Source: Clostridia bacterium (lineage in GTDB: Bacteria; Bacillota; Clostridia; TANB77; CAG-508). Taken from it: DNA of 45,693 nt. Below are positions 9,245 to 17,971 of this stretch, in pieces. The notes beneath the pieces are model-generated. The model searched no databases, had not been told where the DNA came from, and saw only the letters and a list, made by a program, of their open reading frames with translations. Each line of letters opens with the position of its first letter. Within the stretch, counting starts at the first letter, position 1. The translations under genes and the position numbers were made by a program. The stretch spans positions 1-45,693 of the forward strand of contig JAAWJM010000016.1 in the NCBI GenBank assembly GCA_022796855.1, given 5' to 3'.

Positions 9245-9247
9245 AAT

Positions 9248-10526
9248 ATGCAAGTAGTAGTAATTGGGGGCGGACCAGCAGGAATGATGTCTGCCATTTG
9301 TGCCAGTAGGGAAGGAAACAAAGTTGTTCTTTTAGAAAAAATGGAGAAATGTGGGAAAAAGTTATTAATTACAGGAAAAGGAAGATGTAATATAACGAGT
9401 AGTTTACCCATAGAAGAATTTATTTCGAATGTTCCGGGAAATGGAAGGTTTTTGTATAGTGCATTTTCCAATTTTACCAATCAAGATGTGATTTCGTTAC
9501 TAAAAAAACATGGGGTAGAGGTAAAAAAGGAAAGAGGAAATCGTATCTTTCCAGAATCGGACCATTCAGTTGATGTGTTAAATGCTTTTATGGCAGAATT
9601 AAAAGAGTGTAAAGTCGAAATAAAAACACGGAGCCAAAGTGACGGATATTTTGGTAGAAAATGGAACAGTAGTAGCAGTAGCATATAAAGAAAATATGGA
9701 TAAAACCAGTACAATAAAAGCCAATAAAGTAATTTTAGCAACAGGTGGATGTAGTTATTCGAAAACGGGTTCTTCTGGGGAGGGCTATGAAATCGCAAAA
9801 AGACTAGGACATCATATTACCAAAATACAACCATCTTTAGTACCACTTATTTGTAAAGAACAAGAATTATGTGCAAGTTTAGAAGGGCTTAGTTTAAGAA
9901 ATGTGAAAATGGATATCAAAAATCAAGAAAATAAAAAGGTAATCTATGAAGATTTTGGGGAAATGGTATTTACCAAAAAAGGTATTTCAGGACCAATCAT
10001 ATTAAGTGGGTCAGCTCATTTATTACGTACCAAACAAGTAGAGACATTATTAAAAGATCATAAGATTATCTTACAAATTGATTTAAAGCCAGCTTTAAGT
10101 GACGAAATACTAGATAAGAGAATTCAGAAAGATTTTAGTGAATATAAAAACAAGCAATTTAAAAATAGTCTTGATGAATTATTACCAAAAAAGATGATAG
10201 AACCAATGATTGCATTATCCAATATTCCAAAAGAGAAAAGAGTAAATGAAATTACCAAAAAGGAAAGACAAAACCTTGTGCAATTACTAAAAAAATTCAC
10301 ACTAACCCTAACGGATTTTGGTAAGATAGAAGAAGCAATCATCACAGCAGGAGGGATTGATGTAAAAGAAATTAATTCTTCTACCATGGAATCAAAATTG
10401 ATAAAAGGTTTATATTTTGCGGGAGAAATCATTGATGTGGATGCCTATACAGGAGGCTTTAACTTACAAATTGCCTATTCAACAGGCTATACGGCAGGAA
10501 AAAATAAACTTGAAAAAAATATGTAA
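9248..10526 (+). CDS. HI0933/YhiN-family FAD-dependent oxidoreductase, +1 frameshift at CGG
   Basis: The N-terminus VVVIGGGPAGMMSAICASRE is the dinucleotide-binding fold, followed by KKLLITGKGRCNITSS and IFPESDHSVDVLNAF, both hallmarks of the family. The zero frame ends at 9688. Skipping C9629 (ACA-CGG-AGC) gives KTGAKVTDILVENGTVVAVA, then VILATGGCSYSKTGSSGEGY, and YFAGEIIDVDAYTGGFNLQI at the C-terminus. The total is 425 residues, normal for the family. These flavoproteins resemble BaiN, but most have no proven substrate. The gene is intact apart from the single CGG. Confidence 0.9.
9629..9631 (+). other. CGG +1 frameshift site, HI0933-family gene
   Basis: Context ACA-CGG-AGC. Dropping the C gives ACA-GGA-GCC (Thr-Gly-Ala) and joins the two halves of the flavoprotein without loss. 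Confidence 0.85.
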
Positions 10527-10573
10527 ATATAGTATAATAAAAAGTATAAATGTTGTAGAAAGGAGAAAATATA

Positions 10574-11029
10574 ATGCAAATACGGAAAGCAACACAGCAA
10601 GACTTCGAAGCATTTATGAAGATATCTGAAGATACTTGCTATAGTACGGAGGTGAAAGGCTCTCCAAAACAAAATTGTATTCCCAGTAACTGCTTAACAT
10701 CGTTCTTAAGTAGAGAAGATGTTGAACGAGTATTTATCGAATTCGTAAAGGAAGATAAGGTGCTTCTTGTAGAAAATGAAGAAAGAATAATTGCATTTGC
10801 TGTGATAAGATGGCAAGGTAGAGTATGTGTGATTTGTGATTTTGTTGTAACAAGAAAAAATCAATTACAAGGAATAGGAACCTATTTTACAAATGCAATT
10901 ATAAAAAAAGCCAGAAAACTAAGAATGAAAAAAATATTTCTACTTTGTGAATTTGAAGGAGCAATGGAGTTTTGGAAAAAGATGGGTTTTAAAGAAAAAG
11001 CAAAAGGGAATTTCGAAAAAATCTTATAG
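10574..11029 (+). CDS. GNAT family N-acetyltransferase
   Basis: The 151-residue protein starts MQIRKATQQDFEAFMKIS, the usual GNAT opening, after AAAGGAG. The acetyl-CoA loop is QLQGIGTYFTNAIIKKARK (about 102-120), a variant of Q/RxxGxG/A, and the C-terminus has AMEFWKKMGFKEKAKG. Acceptor unknown. Codon 4 is CGG (10583-10585), after ATA and before AAA, and here must be read in frame, apparently as the conserved Arg: a +1 shift would stop within 12 codons. It is one of three such exceptions in the window. A terminator follows. Confidence 0.85.
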   Translation: MQIRKATQQDFEAFMKISEDTCYSTEVKGSPKQNCIPSNCLTSFLSREDVERVFIEFVKEDKVLLVENEERIIAFAVIRWQGRVCVICDFVVTRKNQLQGIGTYFTNAIIKKARKLRMKKIFLLCEFEGAMEFWKKMGFKEKAKGNFEKIL

Positions 11030-11047
11030 TAAGCACAGATAAATTTA

Positions 11048-11095
11048 AGTCTATGTGAATTTTGGTAATATCATATTCACATAGACTTTTACAAG
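11048..11095 (+). terminator. Rho-independent terminator after GNAT gene
   Basis: AAGTCTATGTGAAT pairs with ATTCACATAGACTT across a loop of about 16 bases, then TTTT. Confidence 0.75.
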
Positions 11096-11105
11096 GAGAA
11101 CCAAT

Positions 11106-11724
11106 ATGTTTTATACCATCGAAAAGGAAATTAGTGCCGAATTAATCGAAAAGAAATCCAAATTTATTGCGGATGTATTTCCAGTGCAAAACCAAGAAGA
11201 GGCAGAAGAAAAAATAAAGGAAATCAAGAAGAAATATTATGATGCGAAACATCATTGTTTTTCTTATATTACCTTTGATAACCAAGAAAACAAAGTAGAA
11301 AGATGTAGTGATGATGGAGAACCATCACGGAACAGCAGGAGCACCAATGCTAGAGTTATTAAGAGCAAAGAACTTATGCCAAGTATTGGTGGTGGTAACA
11401 AGATACTTTGGTGGAATTTTACTTGGAACAGGTGGGCTTGTAAGAGCCTATGCAGGGGTAACCAAACAAGCATTAGAACAAGCAAATTATATAGAAAAAA
11501 GGCAGGGAAAAGAGGTACAAATCTGTTTAACCTATGAAGAAATAGAGCCGTTTCGATATTATTGTAAAAAACATCAAATTCATATTATAAAAGAAGAATA
11601 TTGGGAGTATGTTTATTTTTTCATCGAATTACCAAATACGACTTTCCAAAATTTACAAAATGACCTCGACCAAAAGAATGTAAAAGTGACAAAAATCGAC
11701 AAAATAACGGAAAAATATATATAA
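11106..11724 (+). CDS. YigZ/IMPACT family protein, +1 frameshift at CGG
   Basis: Opening FYTIEKEISAELIEKKSKFI and YYDAKHHCFSYI are typical of the YigZ (UPF0029) N-terminal domain. The zero frame leaves the family inside CSDDGEPS and ends at 11537. Skipping C11328 (TCA-CGG-AAC) gives EPSGTAGAPMLELL, then VVVTRYFGGILLGTGGLVRA, the most conserved blocks of the family, and a normal 205-residue protein. The C-terminal DUF1949 part follows. IMPACT-type proteins are linked to translation regulation, but the bacterial role is unclear. ACAAGGAG precedes the ATG. Confidence 0.9.
11328..11330 (+). other. CGG +1 frameshift site, YigZ gene
   Basis: Context TCA-CGG-AAC. Dropping the C gives TCA-GGA-ACA (Ser-Gly-Thr), the middle of the near-invariant GEPSGTAG motif, so the position of the extra base is exact. 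Confidence 0.9.
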
Positions 11725-11782
11725 AATTACATTACAGTGACAAATGTTTTGAAAGAAATTTGAAAAAATTTCCAGAAACATA

Positions 11783-11811
11783 TTGCATTTCATTTTAATA
11801 AATAATATAAT
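11783..11811 (+). promoter_or_regulatory. SigA-type promoter of spo0A
   Basis: TTGCAT (11783-11788), 17-base spacer, TATAAT (11806-11811), about 50 bases before the GTG start. I see no clear 0A box (TGTCGAA) here. Confidence 0.65.
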
Positions 11812-11859
11812 TCAAATTGTAAATTTTTTACAATTTTTAAAATATTAGGAGGAATTAAA

Positions 11860-12681
11860 GTGAAAGAAAAAATTACCGTATTAATAGCAGATGATAATAG
11901 TGAATTTGCTAACAATTTGGCAGGATATGTTGAACGAGAAGAAGAGATGGAAGTAATAGGAATGGCACGTGATGGAAACGAAGCGTATGATATGATTTGT
12001 GGAACACAACCAGACATCGTACTATTAGATGTCATTATGCCACATTTAGATGGAATTGGTGTATTAGAAAAAATCCAAAATACCGATTTAAGAAAACCAC
12101 CTCTTTGCATTATGTTATCAGCAGTAGGACAAGATAAAATTACACAAAGAGCCATTGACTTAGGAGCAGAATACTATGTGGTAAAACCATTTGACATTAA
12201 ATTGTTATTAAAAAGAATAAAAGACCTAAAAAATTATCAACCAGCACAATTTAAAAATGTAACCATGTTATCAAGAGAAATAAAAGTACCATATATTGAT
12301 ATACCAAAAGAAGCTAAGAAAAGCGAGGAAAACCTAGAAGCATTAGTAACCAATGTAATTCATGAAGTAGGAGTTCCAGCCCATATAAAAGGATATCAAT
12401 ATTTAAGAGAAGCAATTATATTAGTTGTAAATGACATAGATGTTATAAACCAAATCACCAAGCAATTGTATCCAGAAATAGCAGAAAAATTCCGAACAAC
12501 ACCAAGTAGAGTAGAAAGAGCCATTCGTCATGCCATCGAAGTAGCATGGGGAAGAGGACAACAAGAAGCAGTAGAAAGTATCTTTGGCTATACCGTATCA
12601 GCAGCAAAAGGAAAGCCAACGAATAGCGAGTTTATCGCAATGATAGCAGACAAGCTAAGACTTGAATTAAAGAGTGCATAG
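11860..12681 (+). CDS. spo0A: Sporulation response regulator Spo0A
   Basis: The 273-residue protein has an N-terminal receiver domain with DD at 11-12, phosphoacceptor Asp57 in [12 protein letters not shown], and the conserved Lys in YYVVKPFD. A linker leads to the Spo0A C-terminal DNA-binding domain: [20 protein letters not shown], and the recognition region [20 protein letters not shown] with the AWGRG ending that is diagnostic of Spo0A. It is the phosphorelay-controlled master regulator of sporulation. The start is GTG 11860 behind a perfect TAGGAGGA. It stands alone between its own promoter and terminator. Its presence, with bofA downstream, argues for a spore-forming lineage. Confidence 0.97.
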   Translation: MKEKITVLIADDNSEFANNLAGYVEREEEMEVIGMARDGNEAYDMICGTQPDIVLLDVIMPHLDGIGVLEKIQNTDLRKPPLCIMLSAVGQDKITQRAIDLGAEYYVVKPFDIKLLLKRIKDLKNYQPAQFKNVTMLSREIKVPYIDIPKEAKKSEENLEALVTNVIHEVGVPAHIKGYQYLREAIILVVNDIDVINQITKQLYPEIAEKFRTTPSRVERAIRHAIEVAWGRGQQEAVESIFGYTVSAAKGKPTNSEFIAMIADKLRLELKSA

Positions 12682-12687
12682 AAAAAT

Positions 12688-12728
12688 ACAAAAGACCATT
12701 TGGAAAAATAATCCAAAAGGTCTTTTTA
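12688..12728 (+). terminator. Rho-independent terminator after spo0A
   Basis: AAAGACCATTTGGA pairs with TCCAAAAGGTCTTT, followed by a T-run. Confidence 0.8.
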
Positions 12729-12761
12729 TTTACGAAAGTAACAAAGTTTCTTAAGTATATA

Positions 12762-12790
12762 TTGACATACAGACAATATTGAAATATAAT
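12762..12790 (+). promoter_or_regulatory. SigA-type promoter of PemK-like gene
   Basis: TTGACA (12762-12767), exactly 17 bases, TATAAT (12785-12790). Confidence 0.8.
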
Positions 12791-12821
12791 AAAAGAAAAT
12801 GAGATACTTAGGAGGAAGGGT

Positions 12822-13862
12822 ATGATAAAACAAATTTATAATAGATTAAAGGAAAAAAGGCAATTAAGACAAAAACAAAAAGAAATATTTGAAAAAACAC
12901 AAATAGGAGATGTATTGTGGTGTAGTATGCCATTATCGAAAAGAGAACTTCGAAAAATAGAGATAAGTCATAAAAATAGACCATATTTAGTAGTGAAAAA
13001 AGAAAAGAATTTTTTATTATGTTATCAATCCTCTTCTAAAAATAGAGAAAATATTAATAATTATGAAAAATATGCTATAAATAGTGGAAAATACAAGAAT
13101 AAGAAAACTAGTTGGATAGATTTAAGACACATTAAAAAAATTAAAATAAAAAATATACAATCTGAATTTATGAAATTAAATCAGATTGATATTAAGAAAA
13201 TAGAAAAAAGGATATGCATGGGACAAAATAATGGAAATCATCAAATAATAAGGTTTCAGGAACCGATTTACATAGAAGAGGGGGATGTGATTACAAAAGA
13301 AAATAAATCATATTACGTATATGCAGGGGATAATGTAAATGTGTATTGTTTTAGAATACAGAAAAAGAAAAACAAAAATCAAAAATTTGAAAAGATAAAA
13401 ATTAATACGAGAAGCTATTATACGGATTTTAAGGAGTTAAGGGTAATAAACCGTAAGGAAGAGATAGGAATTAGCAATATTGCTAATAAAGAAGAAATAT
13501 TATTAATTTTAGACCAAAAGAAAACTTTAAAAGCTAATACATATAACAAAATAGAGGAGAGCATAAAAAGAGAGAATAATAAATTTGAAATTGGTTCAGT
13601 GTTTCAATATGGAAAGTCTACGGTCATGTATTTATATTGTAAAGCAAATAAGTACTATGGTGTGGATTTGCTATGGTATACAATTAAACCACGAGTATTT
13701 GAAATTAAAGAAATCCAAAACAGGAAGTTAGTAGGAAGTAAAGACTTAAAAGAAATAAATAAAATTTTAGAATGCTTAACTGAAAAAAGTATACAAAATA
13801 GTGAAATAGAAAATATATATCAATATGTAAGAAATTTATTATTTTCTTCAGTAGCAAATTAA
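12822..13862 (+). CDS. Unknown protein with N-terminal PemK/MazF-like segment
   Basis: The 346-residue protein is Lys/Asn/Ile-rich. Residues about 28-70 (IGDVLWCSMPLSKRELRKIE, SHKNRPYLVVKKEKNFLLCY, SSSK) resemble the start of a PemK/MazF-type barrel (GDVVW ... HKKRPYLVI ... SS). The rest is unrecognised; FEIGSVFQYGKSTVMYLYCK near 260 may be a second, diverged barrel. No signal peptide. ATG 12822 follows AGGAGGAAGG. A nuclease-like gene follows 23 bases downstream, so the two may be a toxin-antitoxin or modification pair. Its low-complexity composition suggests acquisition, but this is inference. Confidence 0.45.
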   Translation: MIKQIYNRLKEKRQLRQKQKEIFEKTQIGDVLWCSMPLSKRELRKIEISHKNRPYLVVKKEKNFLLCYQSSSKNRENINNYEKYAINSGKYKNKKTSWIDLRHIKKIKIKNIQSEFMKLNQIDIKKIEKRICMGQNNGNHQIIRFQEPIYIEEGDVITKENKSYYVYAGDNVNVYCFRIQKKKNKNQKFEKIKINTRSYYTDFKELRVINRKEEIGISNIANKEEILLILDQKKTLKANTYNKIEESIKRENNKFEIGSVFQYGKSTVMYLYCKANKYYGVDLLWYTIKPRVFEIKEIQNRKLVGSKDLKEINKILECLTEKSIQNSEIENIYQYVRNLLFSSVAN

Positions 13863-13885
13863 ATAAAAATGAAGAGGTAAAAGAT

Positions 13886-14371
13886 GTGCAATATGTAGAT
13901 ATAACAAATCAATATAAAGAACAAAGACAATATCAAATAAAAAAGCAAAAATATTTTATTAGCGATGATGGAATTGAATATAAAGTTGATGGAAAATATG
14001 TAATTTTAAAACCAACGCAAAGAGAAATAGAAGTAGCTAGATTATTAGGAGAAAGAATTGGTGGAAAAGTCAATGTTATACCTAGAATAAGTAAACCAAC
14101 TGGAATTAAAACACCAGACTATATCATAAATAGTGAAAAATTTGATTTAAAAGAAATAACAGGTGGAGGGAAATATGTAATAGAAGGAAATTTAAGAAAA
14201 AAGAAAAAGCAAGCAAATAACTTTATAATTGATTTAACGAATGCAAAAATTGACTTAAAAGAAACAAGAAGACAAATAGAAAGTATTTATATTTCAAAAA
14301 GATTTTTATGGATAGATAAGTTATTCGTTATAAAAGAAAATGAAATATTGCAAGTTTATAAGAGAAAATAA
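13886..14371 (+). CDS. PD-(D/E)XK-like nuclease domain protein (CdiA-CT/phage-type)
   Basis: The 161-residue protein starts at GTG 13886 behind GAAGAGGTAA; an overlapping ATG at 13884 runs into a stop. The core is GGKVNVIPRISKPTGIKTPD, then YIINSEKFDLKE: PD followed by D-x-K is the PD-(D/E)XK arrangement seen in contact-dependent toxin C-termini and phage nuclease domains. KKKKQANNFIIDLTNA after it fits the family's aKQa..vi.dl helix-strand. Target (tRNA or DNA) cannot be inferred. It is paired with the PemK-like gene upstream. Confidence 0.55.
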   Translation: MQYVDITNQYKEQRQYQIKKQKYFISDDGIEYKVDGKYVILKPTQREIEVARLLGERIGGKVNVIPRISKPTGIKTPDYIINSEKFDLKEITGGGKYVIEGNLRKKKKQANNFIIDLTNAKIDLKETRRQIESIYISKRFLWIDKLFVIKENEILQVYKRK

Positions 14372-14423
14372 GCGAAGGTCAACTGCGAACCATAAAAGTG
14401 GGGTTCTCAATCAACCTTCTAAT
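14372..14423 (+). terminator. Hairpin after nuclease gene
   Basis: GAAGGTCAACTGCGAACC can pair imperfectly with GGTTCTCAATCAACCTTC across an A-rich loop. There is no strong T-run directly after, so it is a weak terminator or another structured element. The rest of the gap to 14634 holds only a TATAAT-like box near 14603. Confidence 0.4.
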
Positions 14424-14634
14424 AATATATTATTAACTTAATTATACTATGAATTAAGCTAATAATCAATAGTTTATGCTAAAAAATATTAATTATGCAA
14501 CGGATTAAAATATTAGTAAAATTACTTTTTCCTTCCACAACCAATTAAAAATAAAATCTCTCTTTTTTAAGAAAAAATTAATAGTATTTCTATTAAACAA
14601 GTGATATAATGCATGCTAGATAAGGAGCAAAAGG

Positions 14635-17015
14635 ATGGAAGAAAAAATAGAAAATATACGATATAATCCAGATTGTAAAACAGGTTTAACAAAAGAACAA
14701 ATAGATGAAAGAATTAAGAATAACTTAGTTAATCGCGATATGACAGCTAAAACTAAGAGTATAAAAGCAATTATTTGTAGTAACTTTTTTACCGTATTTA
14801 ATTTAATAAATGTATTATTAGCTTTAGCAATTTTTAGTGTGAAATCCTATAAAAACATGCTATTTTTATGGCTTGTCATTATTAATACAGCAATTAGTAC
14901 CATACAAGAAATTCATTCAAAACGCACAATCGATAAATTATCTGTAATTTCGGAAAGTAAGGTTTTGGTACGAAGAGATGGTAAAGAACAAAACATTGGC
15001 ATAAATGAAGTTGTATTAGATGACATTGTGTTATTTCAAGCAGGAAACCAAATTGTAAATGATTGTATTGTCTGTGAAGGCGAAGTAGAAGTAAATGAAG
15101 CCTATATTACAGGAGAATCGGATGCAAGATTTAAGAAAAAAGGTGATATGCTTTTATCGGGTAGTTATATTGTTAGTGGTAGGTGTACTCGGAAAGGTAG
15201 AACATATTGGAGACGAAAATTATACCTATAAAATCTCCAAAGAAGCAAAATGCATGAAAAAAATCAACTCCGAAATTATGAATTCCTTAAATAAAATTAT
15301 AAAAACGGTATCCATTGTGATTATTCCAATTGGAGCATTACTATTTTTTAACCAATTAGGACTAGAAGGAAATACCGTAAAAAATGCAGTGGTCAATACG
15401 GTGGCAGCGATTATTGGAATGATACCAGAAGGATTAGTATTACTAACAAGTACCGTTTTGGCTGTTAGTGTTATTCGATTATCCAAAAACAAAGTACTAG
15501 TACAAGAGTTATATTGTATTGAAACCTTAGCAAGAGTAGATGTGCTATGTTTAGATAAAACAGGAACCATTACCGAAGGAAAAATGGAAGTAACAGGTTA
15601 TATTGCAAAAAATGACAAAGAAGAAATGGCAAATATATTATCCTTACTTGGCAAATATTCAAAAGATAATAATGGAACCATAGAGGCAATTAAGCAGGCT
15701 TTTTCTAAACCAGTAGAAGCAGAAATACTAAAAGAAATTCCCTTTACATCAGACAAAAAATGGTCAGGCATATCCTTTAAAAATGGCGAAAGCTATATTT
15801 TAGGGGCACCAGAATATGTGTTACGAGAACAGTTTGATAAGTATAAAGACGATATTGAAGCACAAATTGAAGACTACCGAGTTGTGGTATTAGCACGTTC
15901 CAAAGAGGTATTAAAAAAAGAAGGATTACCACAAGAGGTAGAATATTTAGGAATGGTGTTATTAACCGATACCATAAGACCAAAAGCCAAAGAAACCTTA
16001 GCTTATTTTAAAGAACAAGGAGTCGAGATTAAAATTATTTCTGGTGATAATCCAGTAACGGTTTCCAAAATTGCAAAACATGCAGGAATAGAGAAATACC
16101 AAGACTATATAGATTGCAGTACCATAAAAACAGAGGAACAATTAAAACAAGCAGTCAAGAATTATACCATTTTTGGAAGAGTAACTCCAATCCAAAAAAA
16201 GCAATTAATTGTAGCTTTGAAAGAAATGGGACACACGGTTGCAATGACAGGAGATGGAGTAAATGATGTGATTGCTCTAAAAGAAGCCGATTGTAGTATT
16301 GCCATTGCAAGTCGGAAGCGATGCGGCTCGTAATATAGCGAAGCTTGTGCTATTAGACTCGAACTTTCAGTCTATGCCAAAAATTGTAGCCGAAGGAAGA
16401 CGAACCATTAATAATATTGAACGTTCTGCTAGTTTGTTTTTATCCAAAACAATTTATGCAAGTATTCTTGCGGTGATATTTGTATTTGCTCATATGCCAT
16501 ATCCATTTATGCCAATTCAATTAAGCTTGATTGCACTGGTTTGTATTGGAATTCCGTCCTTTATTTTGGCATTAGAGCCAAACAAGGAACGCGTAAAAGG
16601 AAGATTTATACAAAATGTTATTGGTAAATCTCTTCCCACCGCATTAACAACAGTAGTCAATATTATTATTACAGCTATTATTAGTTGGTATGCAAGCATT
16701 CCAAAGGAAATTTACTCAAGCCTTTGTGTCATATTAACGGTATTGACAGGATTTATTTTACTTGCTAAAATTAGTAAACCATTTAATCTATTAAGAACGA
16801 TTTTATGGGTTAGTATGATAGCATTATTTACAGCATGTTTTGTAATATTAAAAGATTGGTTTTCAGTTGTGATTACAAAACAATACATAGAATTAGTAGC
16901 TCTATTAGGTGCCATTGCAATAGCAAATTTTATCCTATTCAATTATGCTACCGAAAAAATATTACGAAAAAATAGAAATATAGGGGTCGATGCCCACATC
17001 GACCCGAAAGGGTGA
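14635..17015 (+). CDS. Cation-translocating P-type ATPase (CtpE/YfgQ-like), two +1 frameshifts at CGG
   Basis: Three consecutive frames together give one normal 792-residue P-type ATPase. Seen: actuator TGES near residue 160, PEGL in the fourth membrane helix, phosphorylation DKTGT near 307, TGDGVND near 537, and six C-terminal helices. The zero frame breaks at C15190 (ACT-CGG-AAA); skipping it gives GRCTGKVEHIGDENYTYKI. The next break is C16313 (AGT-CGG-AAG); skipping it gives IAIASGSDAARNIAKLVLLD, a conserved block of the family. Both breaks are single extra C bases before a Gly codon. The ion is unknown; relatives move calcium or other cations. The last ~14 residues are encoded by a palindromic repeat. 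Confidence 0.88.
15190..15192 (+). other. CGG +1 frameshift site 1, P-type ATPase
   Basis: Context ACT-CGG-AAA. Dropping the C gives ACT-GGA-AAG (Thr-Gly-Lys) and continues into VEHIGDENY. Confidence 0.85.
16313..16315 (+). other. CGG +1 frameshift site 2, P-type ATPase
   Basis: Context AGT-CGG-AAG. Dropping the C gives AGT-GGA-AGC (Ser-Gly-Ser) inside the conserved SGSDAA motif that follows GDGVND. Confidence 0.9.
16979..17009 (+). repeat. Palindromic repeat family B, copy 3
   Basis: ATAGGGGTCGATGCCCACAT, then CGACCCGAAAG. The stem is GGGTCGATG/CATCGACCC. It supplies the C-terminal codons of the ATPase (IGVDAHIDPKG), so it seems to have inserted over the original gene end. Confidence 0.7.
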
Positions 17016-17085
17016 AGGTCAATACTTTGATAGACAAATTATGCTAGTCCCTGCAACATAAAATAAAAAATGGAGAAGAAAAAAC

Positions 17086-17739
17086 ATGAGAATTCGAAAA
17101 AGAAATTGGACAACCCAAGAATTAGAAGAGGCAAAATTTTATATACAAGAACCACAAGAATACAAAGGAAAGTGGAAAAGTGTTTTCCCTGTGGAAAGAC
17201 CAATCCATATAGAACTCGGATGTGGAAAAGGACAATTTATGGCAAACCTTGCTTGTAGGCACCCTAGCATAAACTTTATTGGAATTGATCTAATTGATAC
17301 CATGTTAGGATTTGCCAAAAGGAATATAGAACAAGTATACAAAGAAAATCAAAGAGAAATTGATAATGTTATTCTAACAAGATGTAACATCGAACAAATT
17401 TTAACCATGCTTAACGAAAATGACAAAATAGAACGCATTTATATCAATTTTTGCAATCCGTGGCCAAGAGGAAAACACCATAAAAAAAGACTAACCCATA
17501 CAAGGCAACTGGAATTATATAAAACGTTTTTACAAAAAAACGGAGAAATTCACTTTAAAACAGATGATGACAATCTATTTATAGACAGCCTAACCTATTT
17601 TAAACAAACCGGTTTTGATATTATATGGAAAACCTACGACCTACATAGAGAAGAAAAAGAAGAAAACATTATAACAGAACATGAAACCATGTTCTCAAAT
17701 CAAGGCATAAAAATAAAAGCACTCATTGCAAGAAGATGA
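17086..17739 (+). CDS. trmB: tRNA (guanine-N7-)-methyltransferase TrmB
   Basis: The 217-residue protein has the SAM-binding motif IHIELGCGKGQFMANLACRH near 43-62, NFIGIDL, and YINFCNPWPRGKHHKKRLTH near 121-140, where PWPKxxHxKRR is the TrmB signature. GEIHFKTDDDNLF with the conserved TDD follows. It makes m7G46 in tRNA using S-adenosylmethionine. Length and start (ATG 17086 after TGGAGAAG) are normal. It ends about 20 bases before a repeat family A element that could also act as its terminator. Confidence 0.95.
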   Translation: MRIRKRNWTTQELEEAKFYIQEPQEYKGKWKSVFPVERPIHIELGCGKGQFMANLACRHPSINFIGIDLIDTMLGFAKRNIEQVYKENQREIDNVILTRCNIEQILTMLNENDKIERIYINFCNPWPRGKHHKKRLTHTRQLELYKTFLQKNGEIHFKTDDDNLFIDSLTYFKQTGFDIIWKTYDLHREEKEENIITEHETMFSNQGIKIKALIARR

Positions 17740-17756
17740 TTTCTTTATACTATTCT

Positions 17757-17853
17757 TACTATTACGTACATACTTATTGCATACAAACTTCGAAGAATTT
17801 ACAAGACAGCCCCTTTAACAAGGGGGCTGTCACGGAGTGACTGGGGGTTTTTA
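17757..17853 (+). repeat. Palindromic repeat family A, copy 2 (half element)
   Basis: It holds TTGCATACAAACTTCGAAGA, then GCCCCTTTAACAAGGGGGCT, and ends GTGACTGGGGGTTTTT. This matches 33175-33262 almost base for base, including the outer TTGCATACAAACTTCGAAG part, but lacks the opposite arm found there. Confidence 0.85.
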
Positions 17854-17910
17854 AAATGATTATTTACCTCTAAATAATTACTGAAATTTTTGGAAGTTCA
17901 AGAAAATGGA

Positions 17911-17939
17911 TTGACGAAAAAGAAAAGAAAAGATAAAAT
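17911..17939 (+). promoter_or_regulatory. SigA-type promoter of M15 peptidase gene
   Basis: TTGACG (17911-17916), 17 bases, TAAAAT (17934-17939). Confidence 0.6.
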
Positions 17940-17971
17940 GAGAAGAGATAGACGAAAGAAGGTGAAGGTTT

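Noticed and set aside
10583..10585. CGG in the GNAT gene as a twelfth frameshift site
   Set aside because: A +1 shift there reaches a stop after a few codons, while unshifted reading gives the conserved GNAT start IRKAT.
6102..17015. Separate short genes for the second halves of the frameshifted proteins
   Set aside because: The downstream pieces lack ribosome sites at their apparent starts and align as direct continuations of the upstream pieces once the C is skipped.
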